Positions 12,771 through 24,741 of a stretch of DNA of 64,000 bases are shown one piece after another. The translations under genes and the position numbers were made by a program. The notes under the pieces were generated by a model, which was not told the DNA's origin, did not search any database, and saw only the letters and a program-made list of their open reading frames with translations. Source of the DNA: Theocolax elegans (Eukaryota; Arthropoda; Insecta; Hymenoptera; Cerocephalidae); contig CM047430.1 of assembly GCA_026168455.1 (NCBI GenBank), positions 29,045,237 to 29,109,236 of the forward strand. Direction: 5' to 3'. Numbering within the stretch: position 1 is the first letter of the stretch; each line of letters starts with the position of its first letter.

Positions 12771-12837
12771 AAAATCTGTCTTTTCAAGATTTTTTTTCCT
12801 TTGTCTCCGCCAGATCGCATTTGTAGTTTTCACCCTC

Positions 12838-14780
12838 CAAGTGTACAACGTTTCGTCTGCCAGGATTGCAGGTACTTTAGGTACTGAATTTATTAGATAA
12901 ATAAATATTTATATCAAGTGCTACAATCATTTTTAATTTTTTAGAATTAAACCTTAAATTTTACATCAATATTGAATATAATGTTGCAGCCCAAGTGAGC
13001 TTTTCGAATAACATTTGACACGAAATCAACGAGTATTTATACAAAAGCAAAGCAGGTGTCTGTTTACGAACTATACACTATAGTTTGTGTGTATTTGTCT
13101 CTTTCAAGTATATTTATAAAATTTCTATATTGAGGGTTTAAATGTTGAGTGTTTTCTTTCTATTATCGTCGATATGTGATTGAATGTAGTTCGAATGAAT
13201 TTTCTATACAGATTACCATGCGCGCTCCGGACCTTGCGTTTTACAGTCTATTTGAATATAGTGTTATTTCTTAACAACAATTTTATAATCTTAATTATTA
13301 ACATGATTTAAACCGATTTGTCAGAAATTCCATTCGTTTTCCCCTGCCAATCGACATGTAGCGCTGCGCAAACATACCAATCATAAAGCCTTTCACGGTG
13401 CAAACATGCAATCATTTTTTATATAAGACAGATTTTTTATTATCTTTGCATCGTTCCAGTTAAAATTGTGACTTACATTATTTAAAATAAGATAACAAAC
13501 ATTTATCATTTTACCGTAGAATCGAAATAGCTACACTTGTATTTATTAAACATTATTTCGCCTATATCGTCACAGTAAAACAATTTATATTTTGTATACA
13601 ATTTTATAGTGCACGATCTCCGACAGTAAATAGAATTTCACTATTTGGATCTAAGAATTAAATAACGCTCGTTTTGTAACTCGAAAAAGAAAAGATTGTG
13701 TGTAATTATCAGTAGGGTATGCGATATTAATCGAACTCGTGGTCGGATTAGCAAAGAGGGAAGAGAGACTATGGGTATAGACGAATGGTAAAACACCCGT
13801 CAACTACTTGGCAAACGGTTAATCCGTTATGGAACACGCCAAGATTTATGAAGATGACGGGGCGAGATGCTCAAAGCTCCTTTCGTCACGTGGTCGCGCG
13901 AGAGTTGCTGCATTTAAATTGAACGATATGTAAATACGCGAAATTTATACGTCTACTTTCTTCTTATCGTTAACGGAACGACAAAAGAAGCAAAATTTAC
14001 CGTGCATATAAGCTCTTTATAAACCGAGCGAGCAGTTACGCCTCGACAAAACCAACGTAATGAATGAATTTCCATATTAATTTTAAAAAAAATCAATGTG
14101 AAACAGAAAATAGATTTATGCTTCGGCACTAAAAATACGCGCGATATATCACGCTGGCTTTTATTTTATTGATTCTCGTGTGTCAATAAAACGTCAACGA
14201 GGCATAAAAAATATTTAATTACGATAGTGCAAAATAAAACGTTATTTTAATCTTGCTACATCATGGTATTATTTAAAATTTATATATTGCTACTTTGCAT
14301 TTTATCGAGCTTATATAATTTTATTGGTTTAATTACTTTATTTTTACCCTTTCGCGCAATAACTTTACCGATTATATCAATAATGTAAATCGAAAGTAAA
14401 TGTGTGATTTGATCGGCTTATTGTCAATAAATGTCATTTTTATAACTTCTTCAAAGGATGCACTTTAAACGTTTGAGACAAACTGTTGCTACTAATTACA
14501 TCGTTTAATTAATAATTTTAGTATGTCTCTTTTCTACAAACTTAAACAATATTTTTTAAGTCACTTACACATTCTTTTTAGTTAATATTATAAAAATATG
14601 TGTTCACTATCTGACCAATAATAATTATCGATAAACACTACTAAAAAATATTTAAAATAAAGTAAGAAAAGAAACACCTTGAAATCTTATCGTATTATTG
14701 GAAATACTACATAGGTTACAATTAAAACAGCAGTCTATATTTTTGAAGGTGAATCAAAATTTGTCGTATTTTTCTTTTAG
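12838..14780. other. AT-rich intergenic DNA with a small GC-rich patch
   Basis: Mostly AT-rich. A GC-richer patch at about 13725-13920 is similar in texture to the other islands. No exon, RNA gene or transposon end recognised. Confidence 0.5.
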
Positions 14781-15013
14781 AGCGGAGAATGTTGGCTCCT
14801 ACAGGAGCGACTTAATCCCGTATCTCTTGTTATAAATGTTATTCGTGTACTCGCACCGATTGACTCGCCCCTTTCAATCGCAGGAAGATCATTTTTGTTC
14901 TCCGCGAAGAACGATTGAGCCGCCAGCGGTCCGCGTTATATTCCGCCGGTTATTAAATCAGCCTCCTCGTAAATAACCGCCTCTCTGAGTCTTTTTCTTT
15001 TCTGCAGTCTCTA

Positions 15014-15066
<53 letters not shown>

Positions 15067-15300
15067 CTCTCAACTACACGTTCGTGTATGTGCGCCTCCT
15101 TCCTCGTGCTTTCTCTTATTTCGTTTCTCTTTGATTCTTTCTTTATCTATATCTATAATCGCGCGCGGAGTCTCTTCTCGTTCGTTTCGTCGCTAATTAT
15201 TTTAATTGGCCGGCACACATTCAAAAGGAATACCCTCGAAGAAAGCTGCTCGAACGGTGAGGGAGGGAAAGGCAAAACTACTGTCGATCGGTAATCCTGA
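14781..15300. other. GC-richer island with long CT tract
   Basis: GC-richer block around a CT microsatellite. The frames 15061-15294 and 15206-15391 are overlapping and low in complexity. Promoter-like by composition only. Confidence 0.4.
15017..15072. repeat. (CT)n/(GT)n microsatellite
   Basis: About 20 CT units followed by a few GT and CT units. Confidence 0.95.
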
Positions 15301-15487
15301 CCTCTGCTTCCTCTTCTTCCTTGTGTTTCTCATCCGCCAACACATACATTTTTCCAATAATCTGTTATTGAGAATCTTCACGAAATGTTGACTTTTAATT
15401 TTAATTTTTTAATCGTTATCGTAAAACTCTTGTTTTTTTTATCAAGAAAGCCCATTTAACAGAATAAACATAATCATGACATTTGTT
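15301..15487. other. AT-rich spacer up to the TTAA boundary
   Basis: Unduplicated AT-rich DNA. The duplicated block begins exactly at the TTAA at 15488, so this is the native left flank of that site. Confidence 0.5.
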
Positions 15488-16555
15488 TTAATTCAATTCC
15501 CAATGATTATGGTATTTGAAAACTCTGAATTGACTGTCTGAATTTAAGCGAATCAACCACACGATCATTAACCTAAATTTCTTATTGTTTTTGACATTGA
15601 CACAATCTTTCTAAATATATGTAAATTTTCTAATATCGGATCATGTTTGCTGAAATTATTTTCTTTGCCCTTTTGATAGTTTGTGTTTTTGGTTTTGACT
15701 CAATGAAACCCACTTTTGAAAGGTTAAATTAAAATTGTTAAAACTAGATTCCAAACTGACAAGTAGCATATGGAACGGTTGTTTTATTTCAATAAATGGA
15801 CGAAACTATGAGAAAAATGTGGAAACATTTTATACCTACTTCTGCTTCAGAAATGGAATATGTTTCTACCAGGCCGTTGATACGTTATAAAACATACTTC
15901 ATGACTGTTCAGTATTCGAATTTATTAAAGATAAATACCGTAAAGCATCCAATTGTTGATCATAGACCAATTTACATAAATCTAATCATTGCTACCTACA
16001 ATTTAAAGGTTAACAATCAATAATTGGTCAGTAAAGTAGGAATTGGTATACCTATCAAAAATTTACTGATCAGAAATTGGTACTTCTCGCTTTTTTTTCT
16101 TAGATTATTGCTTACTTTAAAAACAGCAGTTATTTTATTTTTCTGAGATGGCTAAAAGGAAGTTTAATATACTTATACTTTATGTATATGCTTTAAAATA
16201 TATACATTTACTAGCCTTTATTAACATAAAATGATTCTATGAACGTACGGATTTGCCTTAACTGATCAACAACTAGGTATGTGATGGTAGCTTATATTAT
16301 AAGTATAAAATTTGTTATTGCGCCATTAACATTGTCACGCCGGCTGAGTTTTAAATTAATAAACAATTGCATTCCCATTCCACGAGAGTGCATAGTAAGT
16401 GCCATTAAAATGAAGTTTAATTTACATTATAATTTTTAAACTAATATGGAATCTTTTAAAAGATTACGTCAACAAATTATATAAAAGCGTTTGTCAAAAA
16501 AAGCATGAACATATAAACAAAAAAATTTTCACTCCACTTTATTTATTTTTGTAAT
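15488..16555 (+). repeat. Duplicated block, copy 1 (pairs with 18626-19697)
   Basis: Starts with TTAATTCAATTCCCAATG and matches 18626-19697 almost base for base until GTAATAATT near 16555, where the two diverge. Differences are mostly one-base indels. A plus frame (15796-16023 here; 18908-19174 in copy 2) encodes a KMWKHFIPTSASEME-type peptide that I do not recognise. A one-base length difference in an A run changes the start of this frame between copies. The part from about 15945 to 16200 is also related to sequence upstream of both odorant-receptor copies (52240-52560, 62490-62860). Confidence 0.85.
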
Positions 16556-17091
16556 AATTGTCATGGTACAGTTAAATTTTCTGAAGTTGATGTGAGAGGT
16601 TTGGGAAGTAAAATAACAATAACATGTACAAACTGTTTTAAGGTATTTGTTATTGATTCAAGTAGAAAAGTTGGAAAAAAAGTAACGCTTATGAAATAAA
16701 TAGACGTTAGTGTACACAATGAGAACTCTTGGTCATGGGCATGCTGGTTTAGTTACTTTTTGTGGAAATATGGATTTGCCGAGTCCAGTTTCTCACAGTA
16801 ATTATGACATTATTAATACAGAGATAAAAAATGTTTGTAAAGAAGTTGGTAAACAGTCTATGAAAGCAACTGTCGAGCAAGTATATGATTCAACAAGTCA
16901 GAATTGCCATATAAGTGTATCAGGTGATGGTTCTTGGAGGAAGCGAGGATTCAATTCTCTTCAAGGTGTTGATACTGCATGAGAATGAAAAAGTAATTGA
17001 CGTTCCTCCAAAGCAATATTTTTGCAGAGCATGTGAATTGCGACCAGAAGAAGAAACAAAAGAATATAGAGAGTGGTACTTTACGGCATGA
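16556..17091 (+). pseudogene. Mutator-like transposase domain protein fragment
   Basis: Starts mid-protein at NCHGTVKFSEVDVRG, followed by a TCTNCFKVF zinc-knuckle-like pair of cysteines, then a stop at 16696-16698. Another frame carries MRTLGHGHAGLVTFCGNMDL and VSGDGSWRKRGFNSLQG (16710-16982). Arthropod proteins with the Mutator-like transposase domain have the same order: a cysteine pair, a GHGHAG-type motif, then SxDGxWxKRGxxSLxG. After 16982 a third frame continues with PPKQYFCRACELRPEEE to 17091. At least two frame breaks, and the downstream catalytic region is missing. Confidence 0.7.
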
Positions 17092-18606
17092 AATATACTA
17101 ATTATATTGGAGGTTTGAAACACTTTCACAAATAAGTACACATAAAATAACTTCAACCACATAATATCGCACTAAGCACAAATACACTGAGCATAACAAA
17201 ACACTTGTTTATAATTTTATCTGTATTCTGCAAATATTGTATATCTAAGTGTTGACACATTGGTTATGCTGAAATGGAGAAACAAAGAATCAATTTCTTG
17301 ACATAAACAAAATATAAATTTAAGGTTATGCAAATACTTATCTGATATAATTTGTTCATGCAGTTTTATAAACCACTAGTTTTTTTACTTATTTTATTTA
17401 GATATTATATAATATAATATATATAATATATAATTCTACTTGATATTATAATAGCTTAAAACTGAACTACAAACGTGTGGCTGGTGCACACTTCCATTAG
17501 CAGCTGTAACACTATCTATGCCTCTCTCTTTCTCTATCACCTGACAAGGCTATTCGAAAAATCAATAATCTTATGGAAGACTTGTCATGTGAGAGAGAGA
17601 GAAAGAGATATTGTACACAACTGTCAAACAGTATTTGTTTTTACTGCATTCTTTACATACTTTTAATTAAATTTAATGCTTATAATAAAAATTATAATCA
17701 TATAATATAATATAATAATCATAGTATAAATATTATTATATAAAATAGTCATAACTATATATAAAATAATCATGTATTAATATTCAATAATAGCTAAGTA
17801 TTCTTTTAGTTTTAAAAAATTTTATTCCTCTTTTTATAAAGAAACTGATTCTTGAAGTTGACTTTCTGTTATTTTAGATAATACATGTATATTAAAAAAA
17901 TATACTGAGTATTATATTAATAAAACCAGAAAAAAGTCACTATAAACCTATTAAATATACATATTATTAAGATTACACATACAAATTGTACGATACCTGA
18001 AGAATATGGTATTAGAATTATAAAATAAGTAAAACTTTAAATCTAATAAGTGAAACTTTAAATGCATTTATCTCATTAATGCTTTTTTAATGATTTTAGC
18101 TTACTTGCCGCAGGATATTTCAGAGCCAGGTTGATGAATCACTTTGAAATTTTGGGGAAACTTTTAAAATATATATTTCTACGGACTTATGTTGCCCAAT
18201 TTTCAAAAAGATAAGTTTTAGGTGAATGTTATGTACGTATACGTACATAACATTCACTAGTTTTCTTGTTATTATCAACTTTTATATTAATACATTGTTA
18301 TTAATTTTTTTTTCAGAAAAGGAAAAACATAAGTCTGTAAACGTATATTCCATGAACATTTTAAGCCTTATTAGACATTAAAAGATGCATTCAATGCTTC
18401 AATATCCTACGGCAACTGCAAAAATTAATCAATTTTTTAATATCATTATAAGTTTAATAACCAGGATTAAAAATGCATTATAAACATTTTTATATTGATA
18501 AATATAATGTATAATACATATATATTATGTAAAAAAAATTAACATGTGAGAAGAATTAAAAAAAAAAAAATTATTCTAATAATAATTATTTATTTATTGA
18601 AAACAT
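17092..18606. other. Non-coding 3' part of the TTAA transposon
   Basis: AT-rich. The part 17092-17570 is also present at 58825-59300. A GA/CT-like patch sits near 17590-17606. No open frame of family type was found. Confidence 0.5.
18222..18257. repeat. Perfect 36-bp palindrome
   Basis: Both halves are exact reverse complements with no loop: GTGAATGTTATGTACGTA and its complement. It lies inside the 3' half of the TTAA transposon. Confidence 0.9.
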
Positions 18607-18629
18607 TTAACCCAGGCTTGACCCCTTAA
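18607..18629. repeat. 3' terminal inverted repeat plus TTAA target site
   Basis: TTAACCCAGGCTTGACCCC is complementary to the repeat at 57548-57566 and is followed directly by TTAA. The downstream sequence equals 15488 onward, which has the TTAA without the transposon end. Confidence 0.8.
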
Positions 18630-19697
18630 TTCAATTCCCAATGATTATGGTATTTGAAAACTCTGAATTGACTGTCTGAATTTAAGCGAATCAACCACAC
18701 GATCATTAACCTAAATTTCTTATTGTTTTTGACATTGACACAATCTTTCTAAATATATGTAAATTTTCTAATATCGGATCATGTTTGCTGAAATTATTTT
18801 CTTTGCCCTTTTGATAGTTTGTGTTTTTGGTTTTGACTCGATGAAACCCACTTTTGAAAGGTTAAATTAAAATTGTTAAAACTAGATTCCAAACTGACAA
18901 GTAGCATATGGAACGGTTGTTTTATTTCAATAAATGGACGAAAACTATGAGAAAAATGTGGAAACATTTTATACCTACTTCTGCTTCAGAAATGGAATAT
19001 GTTTCTACCAGGCCGTTGATACGTTATAAAACATACTTCATGACTGTTCAGTATTCGAATTTATTAAAGATAAATACCGTAAAGCATCCAATTGTTGATC
19101 ATAGACCAATTTACATAAATCTAATCATTGCTACCTACAATTTAAAGGTTAAACAATCAATAATTGGTCAGTAAAGTAGGAATTGGTATACCTATCAAAA
19201 ATTTACTGATCAGAAATTGGTACTTCTCGCTTTTTTTTCTTAGATTATTGCTTACTTTAAAAACAGCAGTTATTTTATTTTTCTGAGATGGCTAAAAGGA
19301 AGTTTAATATACTTATACTTTATGTATATGCTTTAAAATATATACATTTACTAGCCTTTATTAACATAAAATGATTCTATGAACGTACGGATTTGCCTTA
19401 ACTGATCAACAACTAGGTATGTGATGGTAGCTTATATTATAAGTATAAAATTTGTTATTGCGCCATTAACATTGTCACGCCGGCTGAGTTTTAAATTAAT
19501 AAACAATTGCATTCCCATTCCACGAGAGTGCATAGTAAGTGCCATTAAAATGAAGTTTAAATTTACATTATAATTTTTAAACTAATATGGAATCTTTTAA
19601 AAGATTACGTCAACAAATTATATATAAAAGCGTTTGTCAAAAAAAGCATGAACATATAAACAAAAAAATTTTCACTCCACTTTATTTATTTTTGTAA
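18626..19697 (+). repeat. Duplicated block, copy 2 (pairs with 15488-16555)
   Basis: Near-identical to 15488-16555 from the TTAA onward. Past GTAATAATT it continues into unit A of the 3.34-kb tandem duplication, while copy 1 continues into transposon sequence. The 88-codon frame 18908-19174 is uninterrupted here but has no recognised family. Confidence 0.85.
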
Positions 19698-20993
19698 TAA
19701 TTTCAAACTGTGTATTCATTGCCTTATTCATGGTAGTCTATCATAAAGCTTAACAATCTTGTATGAAGGTCATGCATTCTTGTAATGTATTGATAAATAA
19801 ATAAAAATGAATAAAACATGTTTATCATAAAACATGAGTTTCTGGACTAGATATTTTAAAACATATTTCACGTTCATTTTTTTTTATGTCTAAAATTCAA
19901 TGTACATACATATCTATACAAATTATTATATAAACATTTTTGAAAATGTCAACAAGATAGAATCACTTTTACCAAAGTCATGTAGTTACATGTGTCAAAA
20001 GTCATTCCATTTTTGTCAATTTTGTGGATTAAACATTTAAAAATTTGTTGTGAATAGCTTGAAAGTAATTGTGACAACTTTACATTACCTTTTTTTTAAT
20101 TAAACAGTTTCATGTCAAAAAAATGTATTCAAAATTTAATTTTTATGCATTACCTTCTATTTTGATTAATTATTTTTTATCTAAACTGTAAAAATAAAAA
20201 AAGCTAATAATTAAAAATAAATTCAATACTTGAAGTTACCCAAGAGCATTTGGCATTAAACTCTAATTATGACACATTTAACTTTAGAACGATTCTAGTT
20301 TGTTAAAAATTTTCTAAAAATGTTTACATTTCTTCTGTAAATACTTATACCACAAAAATGAATAAAAATTTTTTTTTACCCAATTCAACACTTAAAATAA
20401 TTTTATATTAGATACAAAAATCTCCTTGAAAGGGAGCTTTTCGAGTTTTATTTGTGAACCAAAAATTCAAATTTAATTGGTTTCTTATTGGCTGCTTAAA
20501 ATTATAATAGTTCAATATATAAACATTGAATTAGTAATATAGACATTTCTGAGAATTTCCTTCCAATTGTTACTTTGAAGCACCGGCAGATTCATGATAT
20601 TTTCGGGTCGGGATGTTGCAAAAATATTATATCCATACTGCAAGGTGAAACAGCCACTATGTGTATATAATCCATCTACCATCCAACCTGAAGACAAAAT
20701 ATACATGTTTAATTGGATTAAATAGTAAATTTATTATTAATAAACAAAAATTGTTGTCACTTATAGATCTGTAAAGTAAAATTTAGTTTTTATCTATTTT
20801 TATCATTAACCCACTGAAAATGCATCTTATACGTTCAAAATCGACTGTTAAGAAAAGTGACTATTATCTACTTCAGCGATCATCGTCGTTCTAAGCAAAC
20901 AATATTTAGTATACATAACAATAATTCAATTGCTACATTTTAATAAAATTAAAATATAATTTTGTTACTCGTTATACCTAAAATTATAATTAG

Positions 20994-21239
20994 ATGGCTG
21001 CAAAACATTATTTTAAATCTCCACATTTAGTCGTTGATTGCGCGCAGCCTGACTTAACAGCAATTTTCTACTGCGCGTTATCTCCATTCTCGAAATCGCT
21101 CGTTAGCATATTGATTGGCGATGACGAGACGCACGCCGGTGGGTCGGCTCTCGAGGTGGTTCACGATTTAATAACTCGAGGAGCCAGAGCCAAGATGATC
21201 GCTGACGTAACCGCGCAAAGGTTTAAAACTCAATTGTAA
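20994..21239 (+). other. Open frame kept in both tandem units; coding status uncertain
   Basis: An 81-codon frame starting MAAKHYFKSPHLVVDC and containing ILIGDDETHAGGSALEV. The same peptide from SPHLVVDC onward is open in unit B, where an extra T in a T run changes only the upstream part. It is GC-richer than its surroundings and lacks recognised motifs. Conserved non-coding DNA is as likely as a gene. Confidence 0.25.
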
Positions 21240-21350
21240 ATCGTACAGAATTCGTCCTTTTAATTGCGACTATACGTTTCGAGGCGTTCTTCCTTTTTCT
21301 CATTTTATTTTCTTAGAGAGTATGAGAGAAAAGGAGAAAGGAGAGAAGGA

Positions 21351-21355
<5 letters not shown>

Positions 21356-21400
<45 letters not shown>
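21356..21400. repeat. (GA)n microsatellite, unit A
   Basis: About 22 GA units. The tract in unit B is a few units shorter. Confidence 0.95.
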
Positions 21401-21402
<2 letters not shown>

Positions 21403-22089
21403 AGGAGCTGCTTGAGCGACGTTTATGGGACTACTTTTGAACGAAAGTCCTTTATGAGAAAAGGAAGAACGCGTTGGAAACTTTGCTAAATTGCTGATTC
21501 ATCAGTTTTAAAGCGTTGCTATTAAGAGACCGAGTCCTTTTGCTTTCCTGTTATTAAGCTTTTAGAGTTAAAAATCACCGAATAAAAGACATATCCGCAA
21601 CATCAGGGTTCATAGATTTACCGTGTTTACCATTTAACATTACGTAATTACGCAAAACGATCAAACGTCATTCCTCGTTTTAACCTTTACCTCTTAAACG
21701 TACAAGGTTCATTAGGATAAATAGTAAATCAATCGGGCTAACAATTAAAATATTAAAGTTGGTGAACTTGTATAGATTAATTAGTTGTAAATCATAAATT
21801 TCGATGCAGTCGAGATCTTTGTATTGATTTATTGAAATGCTACCGACTTTCTCATCGATGTAGATAACGAGAATCGAATGTAAAAATGTCCAATTACAGT
21901 GAGCCAAAAAGCGCAAAGATGTAAACAAGAAGAAAAAGTTATTCACGAAACGTTTTAATATCTATCGTGAGCACTGATTGCCCGAGCCATAAATCGCGAA
22001 AGGTGAAGTCCAATCGATCGAGCATATTTTGTCCCGTAGACAAGGTGCGCACCTCTCGTATACCGAAAGCCTGCAATTTTAAATGTACC

Positions 22090-22700
22090 AATTACTCGGT
22101 ATATGTTTTAATATACCGTTAACGAGAAAAACGAAGGCTGCGCGAGCCAAACGAACAAACAAACATACGCGCAAAAAAGGTAAAGAACAAAATAAAAAAA
22201 AGGATGAAAAGAATCGACGAGAGGATACGAAAAGCAAAAAGGTATAGAGGCCGAGTCGAAGAGAAAAGTAATACCTGCAGGACCGCAAACCTGTCGTTGC
22301 TCAGGGCGCTGCGAATGAGAGGTTGCGAGGCGTGCCACGGGCCGACGAGCCGACGAGCCGACGAGCCGAACGAACCGACGAGGAACGCCATACTATTATA
22401 TACTCGCCCGGGGTTGAGCTGAGCGCACGAGGAAACAGTTCCATTGTCATTATTGGCTTGGGCAATTTTACAGTAGTAAACTGAAATTAAAAGGGAACGT
22501 GTTATTTCGTCGTGGAGCGCGGGATATCTCGCGAGCGTAAAACTTTGCCCGCCGGCTCTCGTTCCTCGTTCTCCTCTCCTCTCGGTCTCTTGGTCTCTCG
22601 CGCCCCGCCGACGAATTGACTTTACGATTTCTTTTCCTCCTTCTTTACATTCGTATGTTGATTCACTCTCTCAACTACGGCTTTTCTTTCATATTAAAAA
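22090..22700. other. GC-rich promoter-like island, unit A
   Basis: Purine-rich then CpG-rich sequence. The frames on both strands here (22079-22422) overlap and are low in complexity. The composition resembles a promoter or 5' UTR, but no downstream exon could be joined to it. Confidence 0.35.
22341..22382. repeat. CCGACGAG/CGAACGAA short minisatellite, unit A
   Basis: Several GCCGACGA units followed by variant units. The unit B equivalent is at 25679-25719 with slightly different variants. Confidence 0.85.
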
Positions 22701-24693
22701 CTCAATACCACCTTTTCATTCCGCATTTTTCCAGAAACGAGGTAATCTAACCATCGTACAATATACTCGTAGGTTTAATTATTGGTATAAAATTGTTATT
22801 GCGCCATTAACATTGTCACGCCGGCTGAGTTTTAAATTAATAAACAATTGCATTCCCATTCCACGAGAGTGCATAGTAAGTGCCATTAAATGAAGTTTAA
22901 ATTTACATTATAATTTTTAAACTAATATGGAATCTTTTAAAAGATTACGTCAACAAATTATATATAAAAGCGTTTGTCAAAAAAAGCATGAACATATAAA
23001 CAAAAAATTTTCACTCCACTTTATTTATTTTTGTAATAATTTCAAACTGTGTATTCATTGCCTTATTCATGGTAGTCTATCATAAAGCTTAACAATCTTG
23101 TATGAAGGTCATGCATTCTTGTAATGTATTGATAAATAAATAAAAATGAATAAAACATGTTTATCATAAAACATGAGTTTCTGGACTAGATATTTTAAAA
23201 CATATTTCACGTTCATTTTTTTTTATGTCTAAAATTCAATGTACATACATATCTATACAAATTATTATATAAACATTTTTGAAAAATGTCAACAAGATAG
23301 AATCACTTTTACCAAAGTCATGTAGTTACATGTGTCAAAAGTCATTCCATTTTTGTCAATTTTGTGGATTAAACATTTAAAATTTGTTGTGAATAGCTTG
23401 AAAGTAATTGTGACAACTTTACATTACCTTTTTTTTAATTAAACAGTTTCATGTCAAAAAAATGTATTCAAAATTTAATTTTTATGCATTACCTTCTATT
23501 TTGATTAATTATTTTTTATCTAAACTGTAAAAATAAAAAAAGCTAATAATTAAAAATAAATTCAATACTTGAAGTTACCCAAGAGCATTTGGCATTAAAC
23601 TCTAATTATGACACATTTAACTTTAGAACGATTCTAGTTTGTTAAAATTTTCTAAAAATGTTTACATTTCTTCTGTAAATACTTATACCACAAAAATGAA
23701 TAAAAATTTTTTTTTACCCAATTCAACACTTAAAATAATTTTATATTAGATACAAAAATCTCCTTGAAAGGGAGCTTTTCGAGTTTTATTTGTGAACCAA
23801 AAATTCAAATTTAATTGGTTTCTTATTTGGCTGCTTAAAATTATAATAGTTCAATATATAAACATTGAATTATTAATATATGACATTTCTGAGAATTTCC
23901 TTCCAATTGTTTACTTTGAACACCGGCAGATTCATTGATATTTTCGGTCGGGATGTTGCAAAAATATTATATCCATACTGCAAGGTGAAACAGCCACTAT
24001 GTGTATATAATCCATCTACCATCCAACCTGAAGACAAAATATACATGTTTAATTGGATTAAATAGTAAATTTATTATTAATAAACAAAAATTGTTGTCAC
24101 TTATAGATCTGTAAAGTAAAATTTAGTTTTTATCTATTTTTATCATTAACCCACTGAAAATGCATCTTATACGTTTCAAAATCGACTGTTAAGAAAAGTG
24201 ACTATTATCTACTTCAGCGATCATCGTCGTTCTAAGCAAACAATATTTAGTATACATAACAATAATTCAATTGCTACATTTTTAATAAAATTAAAATATA
24301 ATTTTGTTACTCGTTATACCTAAAATTATAATTAGATGGCTGCAAAACATTATTTTTAAATCTCCACATTTAGTCGTTGATTGCGCGCAGCCTGACTTAA
24401 CAGCAATTTTCTACTGCGCGTTATCTCCATTCTCGAAATCGCTCGTTAGCATATTGATTGGCGATGACGAGACGCACGCCGGTGGGTCGGCTCTCGAGGT
24501 GGTTCACGATTTAATAACTCGAGGAGCCAGAGCCAAGATGATCGCTGACGTAACCGCGCAAAGGTTTAAAACTCAATTGTAAATCGTACAGAATTCGTCC
24601 TTTTAATTGCGACTATACGTTTCGAGGCGTTCTTCCTTTTTCTCATTTTATTTTCTTAGAGAGTATGAGAGAAAAGGAGAAAGGAGAGAAGGA

Positions 24694-24699
<6 letters not shown>

Positions 24700-24738
<39 letters not shown>
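24700..24738. repeat. (GA)n microsatellite, unit B
   Basis: About 19 GA units, the counterpart of 21356-21400. Confidence 0.95.

Positions 24739-24741
<3 letters not shown>

Larger units (their letters stand above)
11238..12837 (+). mobile_element. Penelope-like retroelement, 5'-truncated, inverted flanking repeats
   Basis: The central coding remnant (11604-12518) is flanked by two roughly 350-bp repeats in opposite orientation: left arm 11238-11589 and right arm 12481-12837. Both arms contain the same landmarks, for example GCGATCTGGCGG on the left and its complement on the right. Inverted partial terminal repeats plus a reverse transcriptase joined to a GIY-YIG-like domain are the hallmark of Penelope-like elements. 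The copy starts just before the YVDD motif, so most of the reverse transcriptase is missing. In-frame stops show it is dead. Confidence 0.85.
16556..18625 (+). mobile_element. TTAA-target DNA transposon, 3' half (Kolobok-like candidate)
   Basis: Begins abruptly inside the coding remnant at a point matching 58290, and ends at 18625 with TTAACCCAGGCTTGACCCC followed by TTAA (18626-18629). That end is the exact reverse complement of the 5' end at 57548-57566, so the two are the terminal inverted repeats of one family. The TTAA target plus a Mutator-like domain protein suggests a Kolobok-type or related superfamily; the assignment is inferred. The copy lacks its 5' end. Confidence 0.7.
19444..22785 (+). 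repeat. 3.34-kb tandem duplication, unit A
   Basis: Begins at TATAAAATTTGTTATTGCG and ends at TTTAATTATTGG, where unit B starts without a spacer. The unit contains AT-rich DNA, a frame at 20994-21239, a GA microsatellite and a GC-rich island with a CCGACGAG minisatellite. Differences from unit B are mostly single-base indels in homopolymers. Confidence 0.9.

Noticed and set aside
20512..20706. 64-codon minus frame (and its plus-strand counterpart at 23880-24065)
   Set aside because: Opposite strands are open in the two near-identical units because of one-base indels. No recognised family on either strand.
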